DNA of 64,000 nucleotides, taken from NCBI GenBank assembly GCA_949130485.1, contig OX422183.1, positions 27,118,316 to 27,182,315 of the forward strand, in the 5' to 3' direction. Shown here piece after piece: positions 23,401 through 34,600 of the stretch; within the stretch, counting starts at the first letter, position 1; the number at the start of each line of letters is the position of its first letter. The DNA comes from Agelas oroides. Taxonomy: Eukaryota > Porifera > Demospongiae > Agelasida > Agelasidae. The notes under the pieces were generated by a model. That model did no database searches and was not told the DNA's origin. It saw only the letters and a program-made list of their open reading frames with translations. Position numbers and translations under genes: made by a program.

Positions 23401-26400
23401 TCTGCATTTGAGTGTCCAATTATGCCTGTCGTTTGATGATTGCTAACTTACTCTCTATATTTCCTTACCTGTGTACTCTCCATGCAGATGTCAGGTCTCC
23501 CTCGTGAGGCTCCCTGCTCTATCTCTGGCCTCAAGGTGAACCTAAACACCTGCCCAGTAGAGACAAAGGACATCATACAAAGACTAAAGAACCAGTCACT
23601 CATCTTCCCAACCTGGTCTGTACCTTCATACAGGTCAGAAGGATATCCTTGTGCACATTTGAATGTATTCTAATGCTAGACCAGAAAGATGTTGCACCAT
23701 TTGCACAATGGTAGGTAACAACAAGTCTCCACGTCAAGATGAAACGGCCAGGTCAGTGGCAGAGGGAGTAGGTGTAGTGCATCAGGATGCACTCATAATG
23801 AAACAGTGCTTGTAAAGGCACTCACAGGCTGCATTGTATGCAGTGCATCCGACATGTTCTTATCAGAAAAAATATTGGCAAAGGTTGCTGACAGCTGGAT
23901 CGAGAGACAACCCGATGTGTAAACTACACACTATGTTTTAGTACTACAAGTGAAAAATGCTAGGGTAAGAAGGCTCCTATTGGAGGCTAATGCATCCATT
24001 TAGCACAATGATTGATCTCTTCTACGAAAAATTTACTATTCTAACCTAGTGAAAACAGAAAAGAAAAAATTTTCTTTCGGACAATGTTAGGTTAACTACC
24101 GTCGGCCTCTTGTCATAAATGCCTTTCGTACCCGTTGTGGTTACCATTGTTGGTGGTGTACCGGGAGGCAGGTGCATGCTTTGGCACCATAATCCCATTC
24201 CCTGGCTGAGAGCCTGGGAACGAGGTTACTTGGTGTCAGTGCCTGAACATTGGAGTGTACCCTGTAATGGATTGGGGTCCTGTTAATACCAGAAGTAGGA
24301 ATCCTACTTCTGGTATTAACTCCTCCCGGTCGTCACATCCAATCTTGCTTGTTTAGCTAGATGGATAGAAATATCTATTTCTTAATTTATTGTTATTATT
24401 AATATTTATTTTTTAGTTTGTTTATCCATTTTTTGTTTGTTTATTTATTTATTATTTATGTTTTGGAATGGGAGGAGGGGGGGGGGGGGGGGATTTTTCT
24501 TGCTGTGCCTGTGCTTCGGCTGTTGGCGCTAATCTTTTGTGCTCATGCACAGAACTCCTAGATTTGGCGGGACAGCTTGTGCAGTGAGCCCCTCCACTTT
24601 AACTATTGTTAAACCCTATTTATAGCTCATCAATGCATATCAATTGGCAGAGATCATGGCTTTCACTCCGTACACTTACACATAGCAACCTGGCCTTTGC
24701 TCTTATTGGTCGGTGTTTGGTGGAGTTCTTCTACTCAGGCATGACGTATGAAGAGTATGTGGAGAAGTACATTCTAACTCCCCTCAATATGACCAGCACT
24801 GGATTCAATATTACTGAAAGGTGAGAATAAGAATATATATGACTGAACATCACGTTAGTTTGTAAGCCCATCAGATACACAGTAATTACATCATCACATC
24901 ACCTACAAGTTACTAGACCAGTGGTCAAACTGTGTAAATATACGTAGCTGCAACTTGTATTGCCCATGTATTACGTACAGTTTTGAACTACTTTTGGCTA
25001 CTAATCAGTACAAATTTTCTGGTTGCAGGATAGTGTGGTGGGCATGCTTCATTAAATATATCAACATCAGACATCTCACACAGAATCCAACCCAGTGTGC
25101 CGAACGTGAAGTAGGGAGAGTTGTGAACTTGTACAGTAAAAATATTTGAAGCAACTCACTTTCAACCGTAGTATTTCGATGGGTACTACAGCAAACTATT
25201 CACAAAAAAACCCTAGTATGAAGTGCGCTAGCAACTAGTCTTGCTGCTGGAGATGCACATTAATAGACTCCATGGTGAACAGATACATGGCCCTTTTACA
25301 CAATCTTCCTTGAATTAACACGACATGACATTACAGTGGAAGGTGCTAGCACAAAAACTCTCTTATGTCGCCCATGTAGTTGGAAACCAAAGTTTAATAA
25401 TACAAAAAACAAAAAAAACATAAAAATTGAGTAGATGAAGGAACAGTAGATGAAAATGGAGAAGACTGAACTGTATAATAGATGAAACAGGAGCAGTCGA
25501 AGTAGCATATTACCACATATTATTATTTATTTCCATGTGGTCTGTGCCATATGCTAGCGTGGATAGTAGCAGTATAAGTTTGTGGGACGAAGTGTGTGGT
25601 ATGTCTCTGGCTATTCACGTTTTATCTGATCTTTGTTTGGACAGTGGAATATCAGGGTTTCAAACAGGATGTTATATCGGGAGGAAAAAATCACGAAGCA
25701 TGGATCACTGGGGGCATGCCCCTCTCCCTCCCCCAATGAATTTTTGGGGAGTTTTACATTGATTCTGAAGCCAATTTGGAATAAAATTTATAGTTCTGAA
25801 GAAAGTTAAAGTACCACCTATGTTGTTGTCACAACTGCATGTAAAATTTGTAACAAGCATTATTGCCAAAATAATTAAATATTAGTGGGGAAACTGGCCT
25901 TTGGAGGAGATTTCCCAGGGTTTTCTCCCCCTATGAAACCCTGGATATAATATTTGTTTTCCCAGATGTGTTACCTACATTCTGCCCTCTCTCTTCTGAG
26001 AAAGAATCTCTACTACTAAATGTTATTGAGCAGAGAATTTGTACTGAGTTGTAACCAAAGGTAGTTCTCTATGTGTCCACATGTGCAGATACTATGTCCT
26101 GTCAGGGCATCCTGGCTAAGTCCATACATACACTTGAGTCTACCTGGTAGGTGAATTCCTTCAATCCTGCTGTCCATGAACGTTCACCTTGTAGTTCATG
26201 CCTTCACAGTTTACTTGAAGCAGCTTAAGTGAAGCTCTGGCAACCTAAGGTGAAAACGGTCCTACCTGTGTGAAACAGGTTTATACTCATCTTGCGATGC
26301 TACATATCCTGACAATGAGTTTCAAAAGTTTAGGTGAAATAGCATCTGTAACCACTTGGCACGACACCTGAAATATACCTCATAAAGATGAGCAAGTGTC

Positions 26401-29170
26401 CGTTGGCGATCATTTTCTTGTGAGTAGAAAAGGGTACTTACATGTATAATGAATCATGAGTGTGCTTTGAATGCACATTTCAACTTGCTGGTATGCAGGT
26501 AGTGTGAGCTTACGTATTTGATCATGTGTAGTCACTTCCTGGTGTTTGTAGGCTAAGCAATTGTGTACCACAAACTATCAGTTTCCTTTTCCTTTCACAG
26601 TGTTCAGTCTCGCATGGCTGTTGGGTATGCGCCTGATGGTTCAGTGGCTCCCCTGTATGACCTGGGCTGGGAGAGTCCTGCTGGTCAGATGTTCTCTACA
26701 ACTGACGATCTCAACAAGGTTTGGTTTGTGAGCAGCTTGCATTTTAAGAACTGGGAAAGCTGAAGGATGGGATGAACTTCCTTTGCTTCATCCTATCCTT
26801 CAGCTTGCCCAGTTCTTCTATGTTGCTGCTGACCAAAATGCAAGTCACTCTGCCATGGAGGATACTGTTCTATCTGCCGAGTTCAGGAGGGAGATGGAAC
26901 TTCAGGGTAAGTAGGGGAATAGTGGGGAAGGCTGTGAAGTAATATTAACACACTGAACCAGATACTTAATTGCTGTATGTTAAAGAGAAGACCAGTAGCC
27001 TTAGTCCTGCTCCTTAACCTGTGGGTTCCAGTAATGTTAGCAGTAAAGCGATAGCAGAAATTCTCTTATATTACCATTACAACCAGTAACAATTAATGTT
27101 GCTATTTGGGTATCCTACAGTCTATGTGAACAGAGACCAGCTAACTGGATTTGGCACCCCATGGGAGATCAGGTTTGAATCAAACTACACCATCCTCCGG
27201 AAGGGCGGCAATGTAGATGGATACTCAGCCCTCTTCAGCTACATACCAGACCTGCAGCTAGGTAAGAGTATTAGATACTTCGTTGAATTTCTGAATTGTC
27301 ATGGGATGCTAATTAAAACTTAATTGCCCCAAGTGTTCGCCAACTTTTTGAGAACTTGATATAGACCATGTTAGACTGCATGGAAATTAGAACAGACCTG
27401 CATGATTCTGTGTGTGAGCATGTAACAAGGTTTGTTTGGATGTTAAGAATCGTATTTACTGTTTCAAGCGTGTGCAAGTGCCCACCCCTAATTTTGGAGT
27501 TCAAGCTACCCCTCCCAAATTTTGAAGTCGAGCTACTAGTTAAACACAGAGAAAGGTTGTGCTCCAAGTAGGAGTTCTATTTTCAAATGAAATAGGAAAA
27601 GAAAACTCATTCATTTGGATAAAAGTAAGCATAAAATGGTCATGTTTTGCTAGCACAATGGAACCTTGCTAATATCCACACTCTTGGGGCAAAAGTAAAT
27701 ATCAAGAAGTAGGACTGAGTGTCTTGATTAGTGAGGTTTCCTTAATTTATTGATGTTTGTCAGGACATACTGTGTCACTCATCTATTGTAACTTCAGTAG
27801 TGGATCTAGGATTTTGAAAAGGGGGTTTTAGAGTGGGTGGCATGAATGATGACTACTGTGCCCATTAATGAGCAACTAAAACCCAATTTTTTAATTACCC
27901 TACATGTACATGTATGCAAAGCAAAATTACCTGAAAGGAATGCTCTGAGATTGCTTCTGAGGCCATTTATGCACCACAAATGCCACTAGTCTCATGGTGT
28001 ATCTTCACAGCACTGAGGTAAATCACGTACATCATTGTACACACAGGTTCTATAGTAGCACATGTCAAGAGTGATGTTGTTAGCTGGGGATAGGGTGTCC
28101 AAATTGGTTGGAGAGCTGGTGCCACATATAGATTCAGCTGGAGCTATAGGAGCAGTGAGAAGTTCACAAGTAGTCTTAGTCATTCTTTGCTAGCGTGCGT
28201 TGATCTCGTTAACACGTGGAAAAGCGTGAATCATGCGCAGATATCAAGTGATTATCTGTGCAAAGCACAGAAAGTTTTGCTTTAGGAAGTGCTCTTGTAG
28301 CATGCTGCTTGTTGATTTTTGCATTCCAGGCTGCAATATGGTAAGCAAAAACTATGCCGGTGCTGGTGAAAGGGGTTTCCATGGCAACTACAAAACTGGT
28401 CTGGATCTACCACTGAATTGAGTTTACTGTGTTCATCATATCTAAGAAGGCTGTGACAAGACCACTTTTATTTTCTTCTATAGGAGTGAACGTGCTTTTC
28501 TCAGGAGGAGCTGATGAGTTCTCATTATCCAATGAAGCTTATGCCACCATTATTCCAGCCTTTGTGTCTGCATTGGTACCTTTGAAGCCTCGTTACCCCT
28601 ATCCTCCTGACCCACAAGTGTATGAAGGAACTTATAAGTTTGGTCAGTTAGCTACTATCGAGATTGATACCTATAACCAGCAACTTCTGATGACTTCCTA
28701 TGGAACTGTGACACAAAAAGTATTTCTGGGATACCGAGAACCCTTGCTGCTTCAGGTACTGTAGCTACCATGCAGATTGATGGCTTTATGAGGTTAACTA
28801 CACACACTTCACAGTCTATATGCCCCACATTGTATTATGCTACACACTACATGTGGTAACTACTCACTCTGCATTCATTCCTCTTGTGACAATTCTGATG
28901 CTCCTTTGATTCTCATATATATTGCATGGCCATAGCTATTAATGGAATACATGACTGTATTTATGTGGCTGTCTCCCCACCCACACAAAAACATGTGCAC
29001 ATACATACACACAGATTGATTTTCCAGACAACATTCTTCCCTGCTTGCAGGAAGAGCTATTAGCATCAAGGCACCAGTATCTTTACTTTGAGCCAAAGGA
29101 TGACACAGGAATCTCTCCTGCTTTCTCTATTCCTGGACTCATTCCTGGCAGTCGCTTTGTGAGGTTATAG
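17432..29170 (+). CDS. LACTBL1: Serine beta-lactamase-like protein, LACTBL1 type, 11 exons
   Basis: Eleven exons keep one frame: 17432–17506, 17988–18161, 20344–20481, 21784–21921, 23488–23633, 24686–24820, 26601–26718, 26804–26906, 27121–27261, 28484–28755 and 29051–29170. They total 1,560 bp, or 519 residues and a TAG. Residues 1–19 form a hydrophobic signal peptide (MAQALELLLACLIVGPCLA), so the protein is predicted to be secreted or luminal. The three active-site motifs of class C/penicillin-binding-type serine hydrolases are present: Ser-Val-Ser-Lys at 123–126, Tyr-Ser-Asn at 223–225 and Lys-Gly-Gly at 370–372. Other family blocks are FSKGFGVKDKTKPDAPDG, LRQMAAQMSGLPREAPC and FSTTDDLNKLAQFF. 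The Tyr-Ser-Asn motif is built across intron 5. The natural substrate of animal LACTBL1 is unknown to me. Introns carry repeats but no splice site is obviously broken. Confidence 0.88.
18351..18711. repeat. Palindromic element in LACTBL1-like intron 2
   Basis: The left end (TCAAGTGTGATGATGTCTGC, then GAGGTGGTGTA) and the right end (its diverged inverse, TACACCACCTCC to TTCGCACTTGA) form inverted repeats. Inner blocks also mirror each other (CTGGCTCAGGGTGTTGAAAT against ATTTCAACATCCTGAGCCA). A 100-codon plus-strand frame across it (18357–18659) is probably a by-product of the palindrome. Confidence 0.6.
20807..21700. repeat. 447-bp tandem duplication in LACTBL1-like intron 3
   Basis: The unit 20807–21253 is repeated directly as 21254–21700. 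I noticed one difference (CTAGACTC versus CTAAACTC), so the duplication is recent or is kept alike by conversion. Each unit has an 80-codon minus-strand frame beginning MLQLPVEDHTVTRDGW whose nature is unknown. Neither unit touches a splice site. Confidence 0.9.
23076..23130. mobile_element. 55-bp palindromic insertion with 10-bp target duplication
   Basis: AGCCTCGTACCCAGGCCGCG pairs perfectly with its inverse 32 bp further on, around a 10-nt loop TTTCTCCTCC. The decamer ATTGCAGTAG flanks the insertion on both sides (23066–23075 and 23131–23140). Diverged pieces of the same GCCTCGTACCCAGG motif occur near 4662, 24207, 32071 and 36672, so it belongs to a dispersed family. Confidence 0.7.
24282..24320. 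repeat. 39-nt perfect palindrome in LACTBL1-like intron 5
   Basis: Nineteen bases from 24282 (GTTAATACCAGAAGTAGGA) face their exact inverse around a single central A. TCCT lies just outside on both sides. About 160 bp downstream is an AT-rich block and a run of G (24473–24492). Confidence 0.7.
25648..25955. repeat. Dispersed repeat with inverted ends in intron 6
   Basis: The left end ATATCAGGGTTTCA and the right end TGAAACCCTGGATAT are inverted. The interior has the GGGGGCATGCCCC block seen in other repeats of the window. It is non-coding and may be a MITE of about 300 bp. Confidence 0.45.
26746..26817. repeat. Hairpin spanning the intron 7 acceptor and exon 8 start
   Basis: The arm 26746–26776 in intron 7 is the inverse of 26787–26817 at 29 of 31 positions, with a 10-nt loop. 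The right arm covers the polypyrimidine tract, the AG at 26802–26803 and the first 14 bases of exon 8 of the LACTBL1-like gene. Further out the left arm also mirrors later exon bases (AAAATGCAAG), with a gap, so it looks like an inverted copy of the exon start. Folding in the transcript could mask the splice acceptor. Confidence 0.8.
27788..28419. repeat. hAT-like non-autonomous element in intron 9
   Basis: The left end TTCAGTAGTGGATCTAGGAT and the right end GTCTGGATCTACCACTGAA are diverged inverted repeats. They resemble the CAGTGGCGGATCTAG ends of other copies here (for example the end at 14853). No transposase is seen inside and no clear target duplication was found. Confidence 0.45.
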
Positions 29171-29919
29171 GCCTGACATATTGAATATGAACTAAATTGA
29201 GTTTCTAAGTTTTACTGTTATACATATGTTGAATGGTAGGCATTGTGTATTCCGCTACATATCATTGCTGATTTTTTTCAAGGCATGGAAGAACCTAGGT
29301 ATTAGTTGCTAAGCTTCGTGTTTAAATATCAGCCCACAGATCAAGCATACAGTTACCAGCTGGGCATGGTTTTATACAAGGAATATTTCGAAGTTAACCT
29401 GTCAAGCAGAAAACATTCTGACCAGAGGCACCAGCATACTGACAAATGCTTGTGCACTGCATGTTTGGCCTGCCTAGACTGTAAGACCTATAGGATACAT
29501 GTGTGCTTGTGTACTTAACTAAGTTGGGATGTACTGAGGGACATATTCACCTTTAGTGAGAAGGTTGAACAGCAGAGTTATACATACAGCTGAATGGCTA
29601 TGTTCTATAGTATTCTGGTTGGTTTTTGCCCACTCCTGAGGTTCTGTTCAATGCTAGAGAGTTGGTGGCCTCTCTAACAAAAGGTGCACATACCGGGTGT
29701 GCATGTCTCTCCAAGAAGTCAGCCCAGCTATTATGTAGCTATTTGATATTTGTTTCACTATATGGTGTAAAGCAAATGAAGACATGTAGCTAGCGATGGC
29801 ACAGTAAATGGCTGCCACAATATTTGTGTCAATGTGATGCATCCAAAGTATGCTCCATACTCTTTGAATGCCTCAAAACAGATGACAAAGGTGTGCAAAG
29901 TAACTGCAACAGGTTAACT
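29171..29919. other. Gap between the LACTBL1-like gene and the LINE
   Basis: No open frame or repeat family was recognised here. It should hold the 3' end of the LACTBL1-like transcript, but I see no clear AATAAA signal close to the stop codon. Confidence 0.4.
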
Positions 29920-31130
29920 AAATTATCGTGCGATTGTGCTGCCAGTCCTCTCTAAAGTTTTAGAGTGTCACATGAGGAACCTACTTTATAACCATCTACT
30001 TGAGCATGCACCCATCTCCACTAAGCAATGGGGCTTTCTACCAGGCAAGTCAACACAGATGCTGGTCTGTCTGCCACTCATGACTGGCACCAAACTCTTG
30101 ACAGAGGTTGCGAGGTATTGCCATCTTTTTTGACCTTCAGAAAGCATTTGACAGTGTGCCTCATCGTTCTTTTATTGCAAAACTGAGACAGTTGAACATC
30201 AATGAGTTTTTACTCCAGTGGATTGTTGACTGTAACCTGACAGACAGAAGTCAGTGCATTGGAATTGAAGGCGCTACTTCACTGTCCCAACCAGTCCTCT
30301 CAGGTGTCCCTCAAGGCTCCACGCTAGGTCCCCTACTGTATAATTTACATTGATGGCCTTACCAATGCCCTGTCCAACAGCAGCATGAGTCTGTATGGTG
30401 ATGACCTCCTTTTGTACAGGACTATCCAATCCCCTTCCGACTACCAAACCCTCGGCAAGCAGAAACCGATGCACTATTGGGTTTCAGCTCACAAGCTACA
30501 GTTGAACTGTGATAGCTAAGTGTAAGTGCATGCTTGTGACTTGTAAGAGAGACTCCACCATGCCAACTGTCTTACTAATCAACGGCCAACCCCTAGTATA
30601 TTCCTACAAGTACCTTCAATCATCTGATCTGTCCTGGTCAGGACACATATCTACACTTTGCACTAAAGCAGACAGCAAATTGGCCTGCTCTACCGAAAAT
30701 TACGGATACTCTGATGTGGACACTCTAAAGCAACTATAATGTGGCATTTATCTGTCCCCATCTTGAATATGCAACTGCTGTTTGGGACCCTCACCTAATG
30801 TTTCGCATGTAGGGTCTGTGACAAAAGTTGGGATGATGCTTACTGTGATATGCTGTGTACCTTGAACATACCCCCACTTTGTGAAAAGAGTAAAAATTTG
30901 TTCATGGGTTCGTTGATCACTTTCCTAAATGCACGATTACTGTACAAGCCTTGCACTAGCTAATTACTTCACAAAATACACACATCCTTTCACACTCCAG
31001 AACCTCAGACTCACACAACTATTTGCTCACTTGCTGTAGCAATTTGGAACAGTTTACCATGCTCTGTTGTTTCATCACCTAATATTAGTACGTTCAAGAA
31101 ACGTTTGTTAATTATTTTAACTTATCCTTA
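29920..31130 (+). pseudogene. Dead LINE reverse transcriptase fragment
   Basis: In several frames the plus strand reads LPVLSKVLECHMRNLLYNHL, KQWGFLPGKSTQM, FFDLQKAFDSVPHRSF, SGVPQGSTLGPLLY and LYGDDLLLYR. These are ordered blocks of a non-LTR reverse transcriptase, with FDLQKAFDSV supplying the first catalytic Asp and YGDD the second pair. LEYATAVWDP and a decayed C-terminal region follow. The layout fits the jockey/CR1/L2 group. There is no endonuclease domain, so the copy is 5'-truncated, and stops or frameshifts occur near 30110, 30350, 30520 and 30740. It lies between the LACTBL1-like gene and huntingtin in the same orientation as both. Confidence 0.85.
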
Positions 31131-31680
31131 TAGCCACAGCACATTAGCTATACTATTAACCTTTGCTATTTCATGATGTATCAATTGCACAAAAAAATGT
31201 ACGTAAAGGAGATTCACCTGCTATTGTAGCTAGGTACATACACATGTAGGCATCAGAGAAAGAGCAAAAACATTACATATGCCTTTTTGTCTACTCAAAC
31301 CTTACATAATTTTACATTACAAGCTTTTCCAACATATGAAAGGTGCTCAAGTGAAGGTTACATTGTTTAGCTATATTAGAGTGACCAAGAGGCTTTGTAA
31401 AATTGGACCTTATAACTCAGTCTTAATTGTTGATGTAAACTTTTGACAGCCTTTTGGGCTCTGCAATATGGGAAGCCATACTGAGTCAGTGGCCGTTCGA
31501 GTCCGTTCCGGAATTCGGGACCTGAAGTCACAAGTGCGCATGCACGCACTCCAACTAATGCTCATGTCCGTGGTTGAGGTCACGTGGAGGTAGTAGCGTG
31601 GGCATGGAGAAACATTGATTGTTAGCTGGCGTAGACTCTGCTGCTGATCATTAGCCGTCCACTGATACGACCGTAGCATC
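31131..31680. other. Huntingtin 5' flank
   Basis: This stretch lies between the LINE remnant and the huntingtin start codon. The part from about 31480 is richer in CpG than its surroundings, as expected near a promoter. No TATA box or other motif was identified. Confidence 0.35.
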
Positions 31681-34600
31681 ATGGAGCTGAAGCCGGAGGT
31701 GGGTGGCGTCAAGGTGCTGGAGAACCTCAAGAGACACTTGTTTGATTTCCAGGAAACAGCTTCTAGGTGAGACAAGGGGCCGTGTTGACTGGAGTTGTAG
31801 TAGGCAGGTGGATCCTGCAGCGTCTGGTTCCCATATTTGTCTAGTGAATAGAAATCTCAAGTGGAAACTGTAATTGCAGATCAGGAAAGAGGAAAGATAG
31901 TCTTGGCCATGCTGCAACCTTTACTTGTCCTCAAGGTGGAATGCTGGCATGACTAATCAGATTGGCGAATTACAGTTGTGTCATGGTGTAGCCTTTAGAC
32001 TGTACATGTAATGTACTGTTGATATGTCTTACCTAATAACTACCTGTATTGTTCATTCCTTGGTGTGTGACTAGCCTCAATCCCAGGCTCTCATTTGAGG
32101 GTGCACATGCTCAGTTCTCCAGGGAATTCTGGGAATTAGGGAATTTCCACTCTGTTATACTAACCTTTGTGAGTTAGCCGGCTTCTCCTGTGTGGAAAAA
32201 AGCCTGCTATATAACAGCCATGATCTGTGTCGACCATGGACAACGACAGGAAAGCGATGAAAGCACTTAGCTGTTCACTTGCAGTAGTCATCCACACATC
32301 GGTCTGTGGAATGTGAATGTTGCATTCTCTTTCTTTAGAAGTTCACCGATTGTTTTGGTGCAGACTGTTCTGTCAAAATAATGTAACTTTTGATTTCACA
32401 ACTGCTCTAATGTGCTTCACAAGGACCGTGATTATCCCTGTAGTGTGACCTTTTAGTAGGTAAACAAAATTGGTGAACAGTGTGTACTAGGCTCTCTTTC
32501 GCTCTGCCCATGCACAGGAGTTTGGAAATGAGACTACATGTGTATGTATGATGTGACTAGACCCTATTTCTCAGTGAAGAGGCATGGCTGATCATTGATC
32601 CATAGCATTTTGCACTTGCTAAAGGTCTTGTATTAAGTTTTAATCAGGTACTCCTTAAATTTATGGCAGCTTGAATATCTGACGCTGGGAGCTTATGAAC
32701 TACCACTAGTGCTCATAAGCTCAAACAGTTTCTGCCTGTATTAAAGTAGTACATTGACAAGCTGTGTACCTTGGAGTGGTGAAGCTGTAAACAGCTTCTG
32801 ATAGACATCCTTTGATCTGTGTCTAGGGCATCCCATAATGGCTTAGGAGGCTGGCTTTATCCCACCTACTATGATACTGGTATTTACAAGGAGAGTTTTG
32901 GTTCTGAGTATTGTGAGCATTTTTGAATTTCTGTAGTGGGGTAGAAGGATGTGTGTGTGTGCATATGTGTTGTGTAGAGTGCTCATTTCATTACCCTGCA
33001 CATGCATGTTTGTGTGAACTGTGCTGACTGTTCGTTGACATTATTTATCATGGTAAAAAATATATATATATTTTGTTTTACACAAACCATGAAATATAAA
33101 ACAAGATTCTGGACAGTCTTGAGTACCAGAGTGTTTGTACCAACACAATGAGAGCCTTCTGAAGGTCACATAAAGCTTTTCTATCTCAGTTTTTCGTTGC
33201 CAACTGAGTCACGTCACCCATGACCATTTCTTTCTTGTGGCTATGCATGTTTTCAAGTGCAATATTGTGTTACCTGTTATATCCTGAGGTTCTGATGTAT
33301 TGAATTGTCTCATACATTACTAGTGACAGAACAGTGCATAATTTTATTGTTCAGTACAAAGGTTCTAGAACATTCCTAAATGTCAAATGGCTTAATGGTT
33401 AAATGCTCGTAGTTTAGAACTCTTGCCTCATGTTGGAATAAAGAGATTTAGGTGTTATGAGGTGAAAATAGAAGAAAGCAAGAAGGCCGGCAGTCACCGG
33501 GAATCGAACCCAGGACACCTGACTTGTGCAGCCAGTGCTCTGCCACTGAGCTACAGAGTTCTGATGGCACATACTGAGTGGCTGCCAGGTGTGCGACTGA
33601 GGCATTTCAGTCCCACCTGTGCAGTACATATAGAGGATTGTGAGGGCTGTTGGTTGTCCAGTTGTCGTAGCTCAGTGGCAGAGCACTGGCTGCACAAGCC
33701 AGGTGTCCTGGGTTTGATTCCTGGTGACTGGCCGACCTTTTCGCTTTCCTCTATTGCCTCATAACACCTAAATTCACTTTATGCTCGTAGTTGTAGTCAT
33801 TATTGGAAAGTGTAGTCATTGTATGTATGTATGTATGTCTGTATGTCTGTCTGTCTGTCTGTCTGTATGTATGTATGTATGTATATCCGCCATACTTTAG
33901 CTGGTGTAGACATTCAGCACATGCACACAAGCATTGGTCATGTTGACATTTGCAAATGCTGGTGAGGAGTAGAAATAAAACCAGATCGAGCTATCTCCAC
34001 ACAATTGTGCTAGAGCATGAAAGCACAACAAATGGCGACTGCCTCAGAACATACGGGGGAAATTTAGTAGATACATGCAGTTAAGACAAAACTTTTAGCA
34101 CCCACCTAGATACGCTCTTGCACCCATGCAATACCCCACCAACGATGCATTGCCTCGGCCCTTGGGCCACAAGTGTAGATCTTTGCATTTGGTGAGAGCT
34201 TTACCACCTCGCTGACATAGTTTTTATGTAATTTAAATGCCATGTTCTCACAGCTTTTCCCAAATTCCCAATATCACTCCTACTATACTGGACATGTGTG
34301 CAAGGCAAACATTCTGCACGTGTATTTCTAGTTTGAATTTCACAACCCATCACATTGCCTAGGTTGGGCTGTATCGATTACAAATGCTATCATGGACACA
34401 TCATGTCCACTTGGCTTCTGAGTAGATTTTTGGGTGCTATTGTTAAAATACGGCCTTGTTTTTTTTGGTTTGCTCTGGTGCTTTCTGTGCAAATGTTTGG
34501 GTTGGTACAAAACTACACTATTGGGATGTGTTCTCCTGTATACTATAGGGGTTCAAATAGTGTAACCACACTATTTTGCTCTCCTGTATATAAACAGGAG

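Noticed and set aside
24665..24690. Catalytic Tyr of the beta-lactamase-like protein replaced by His
   Set aside because: The His codon is intronic. Splicing exon 5 (ending TAC AG) to exon 6 (starting C AAC) gives Tyr-Ser-Asn.
17432..29170. Antibiotic-resistance beta-lactamase acquired from bacteria
   Set aside because: Eleven introns, a eukaryotic signal peptide and LACTBL1-type blocks show a long-standing animal gene; resistance activity cannot be inferred.
31410..31917. Two overlapping minus-strand frames over the huntingtin start
   Set aside because: They are the reverse strand of exon 1 and its GC-rich surroundings and have no independent support.
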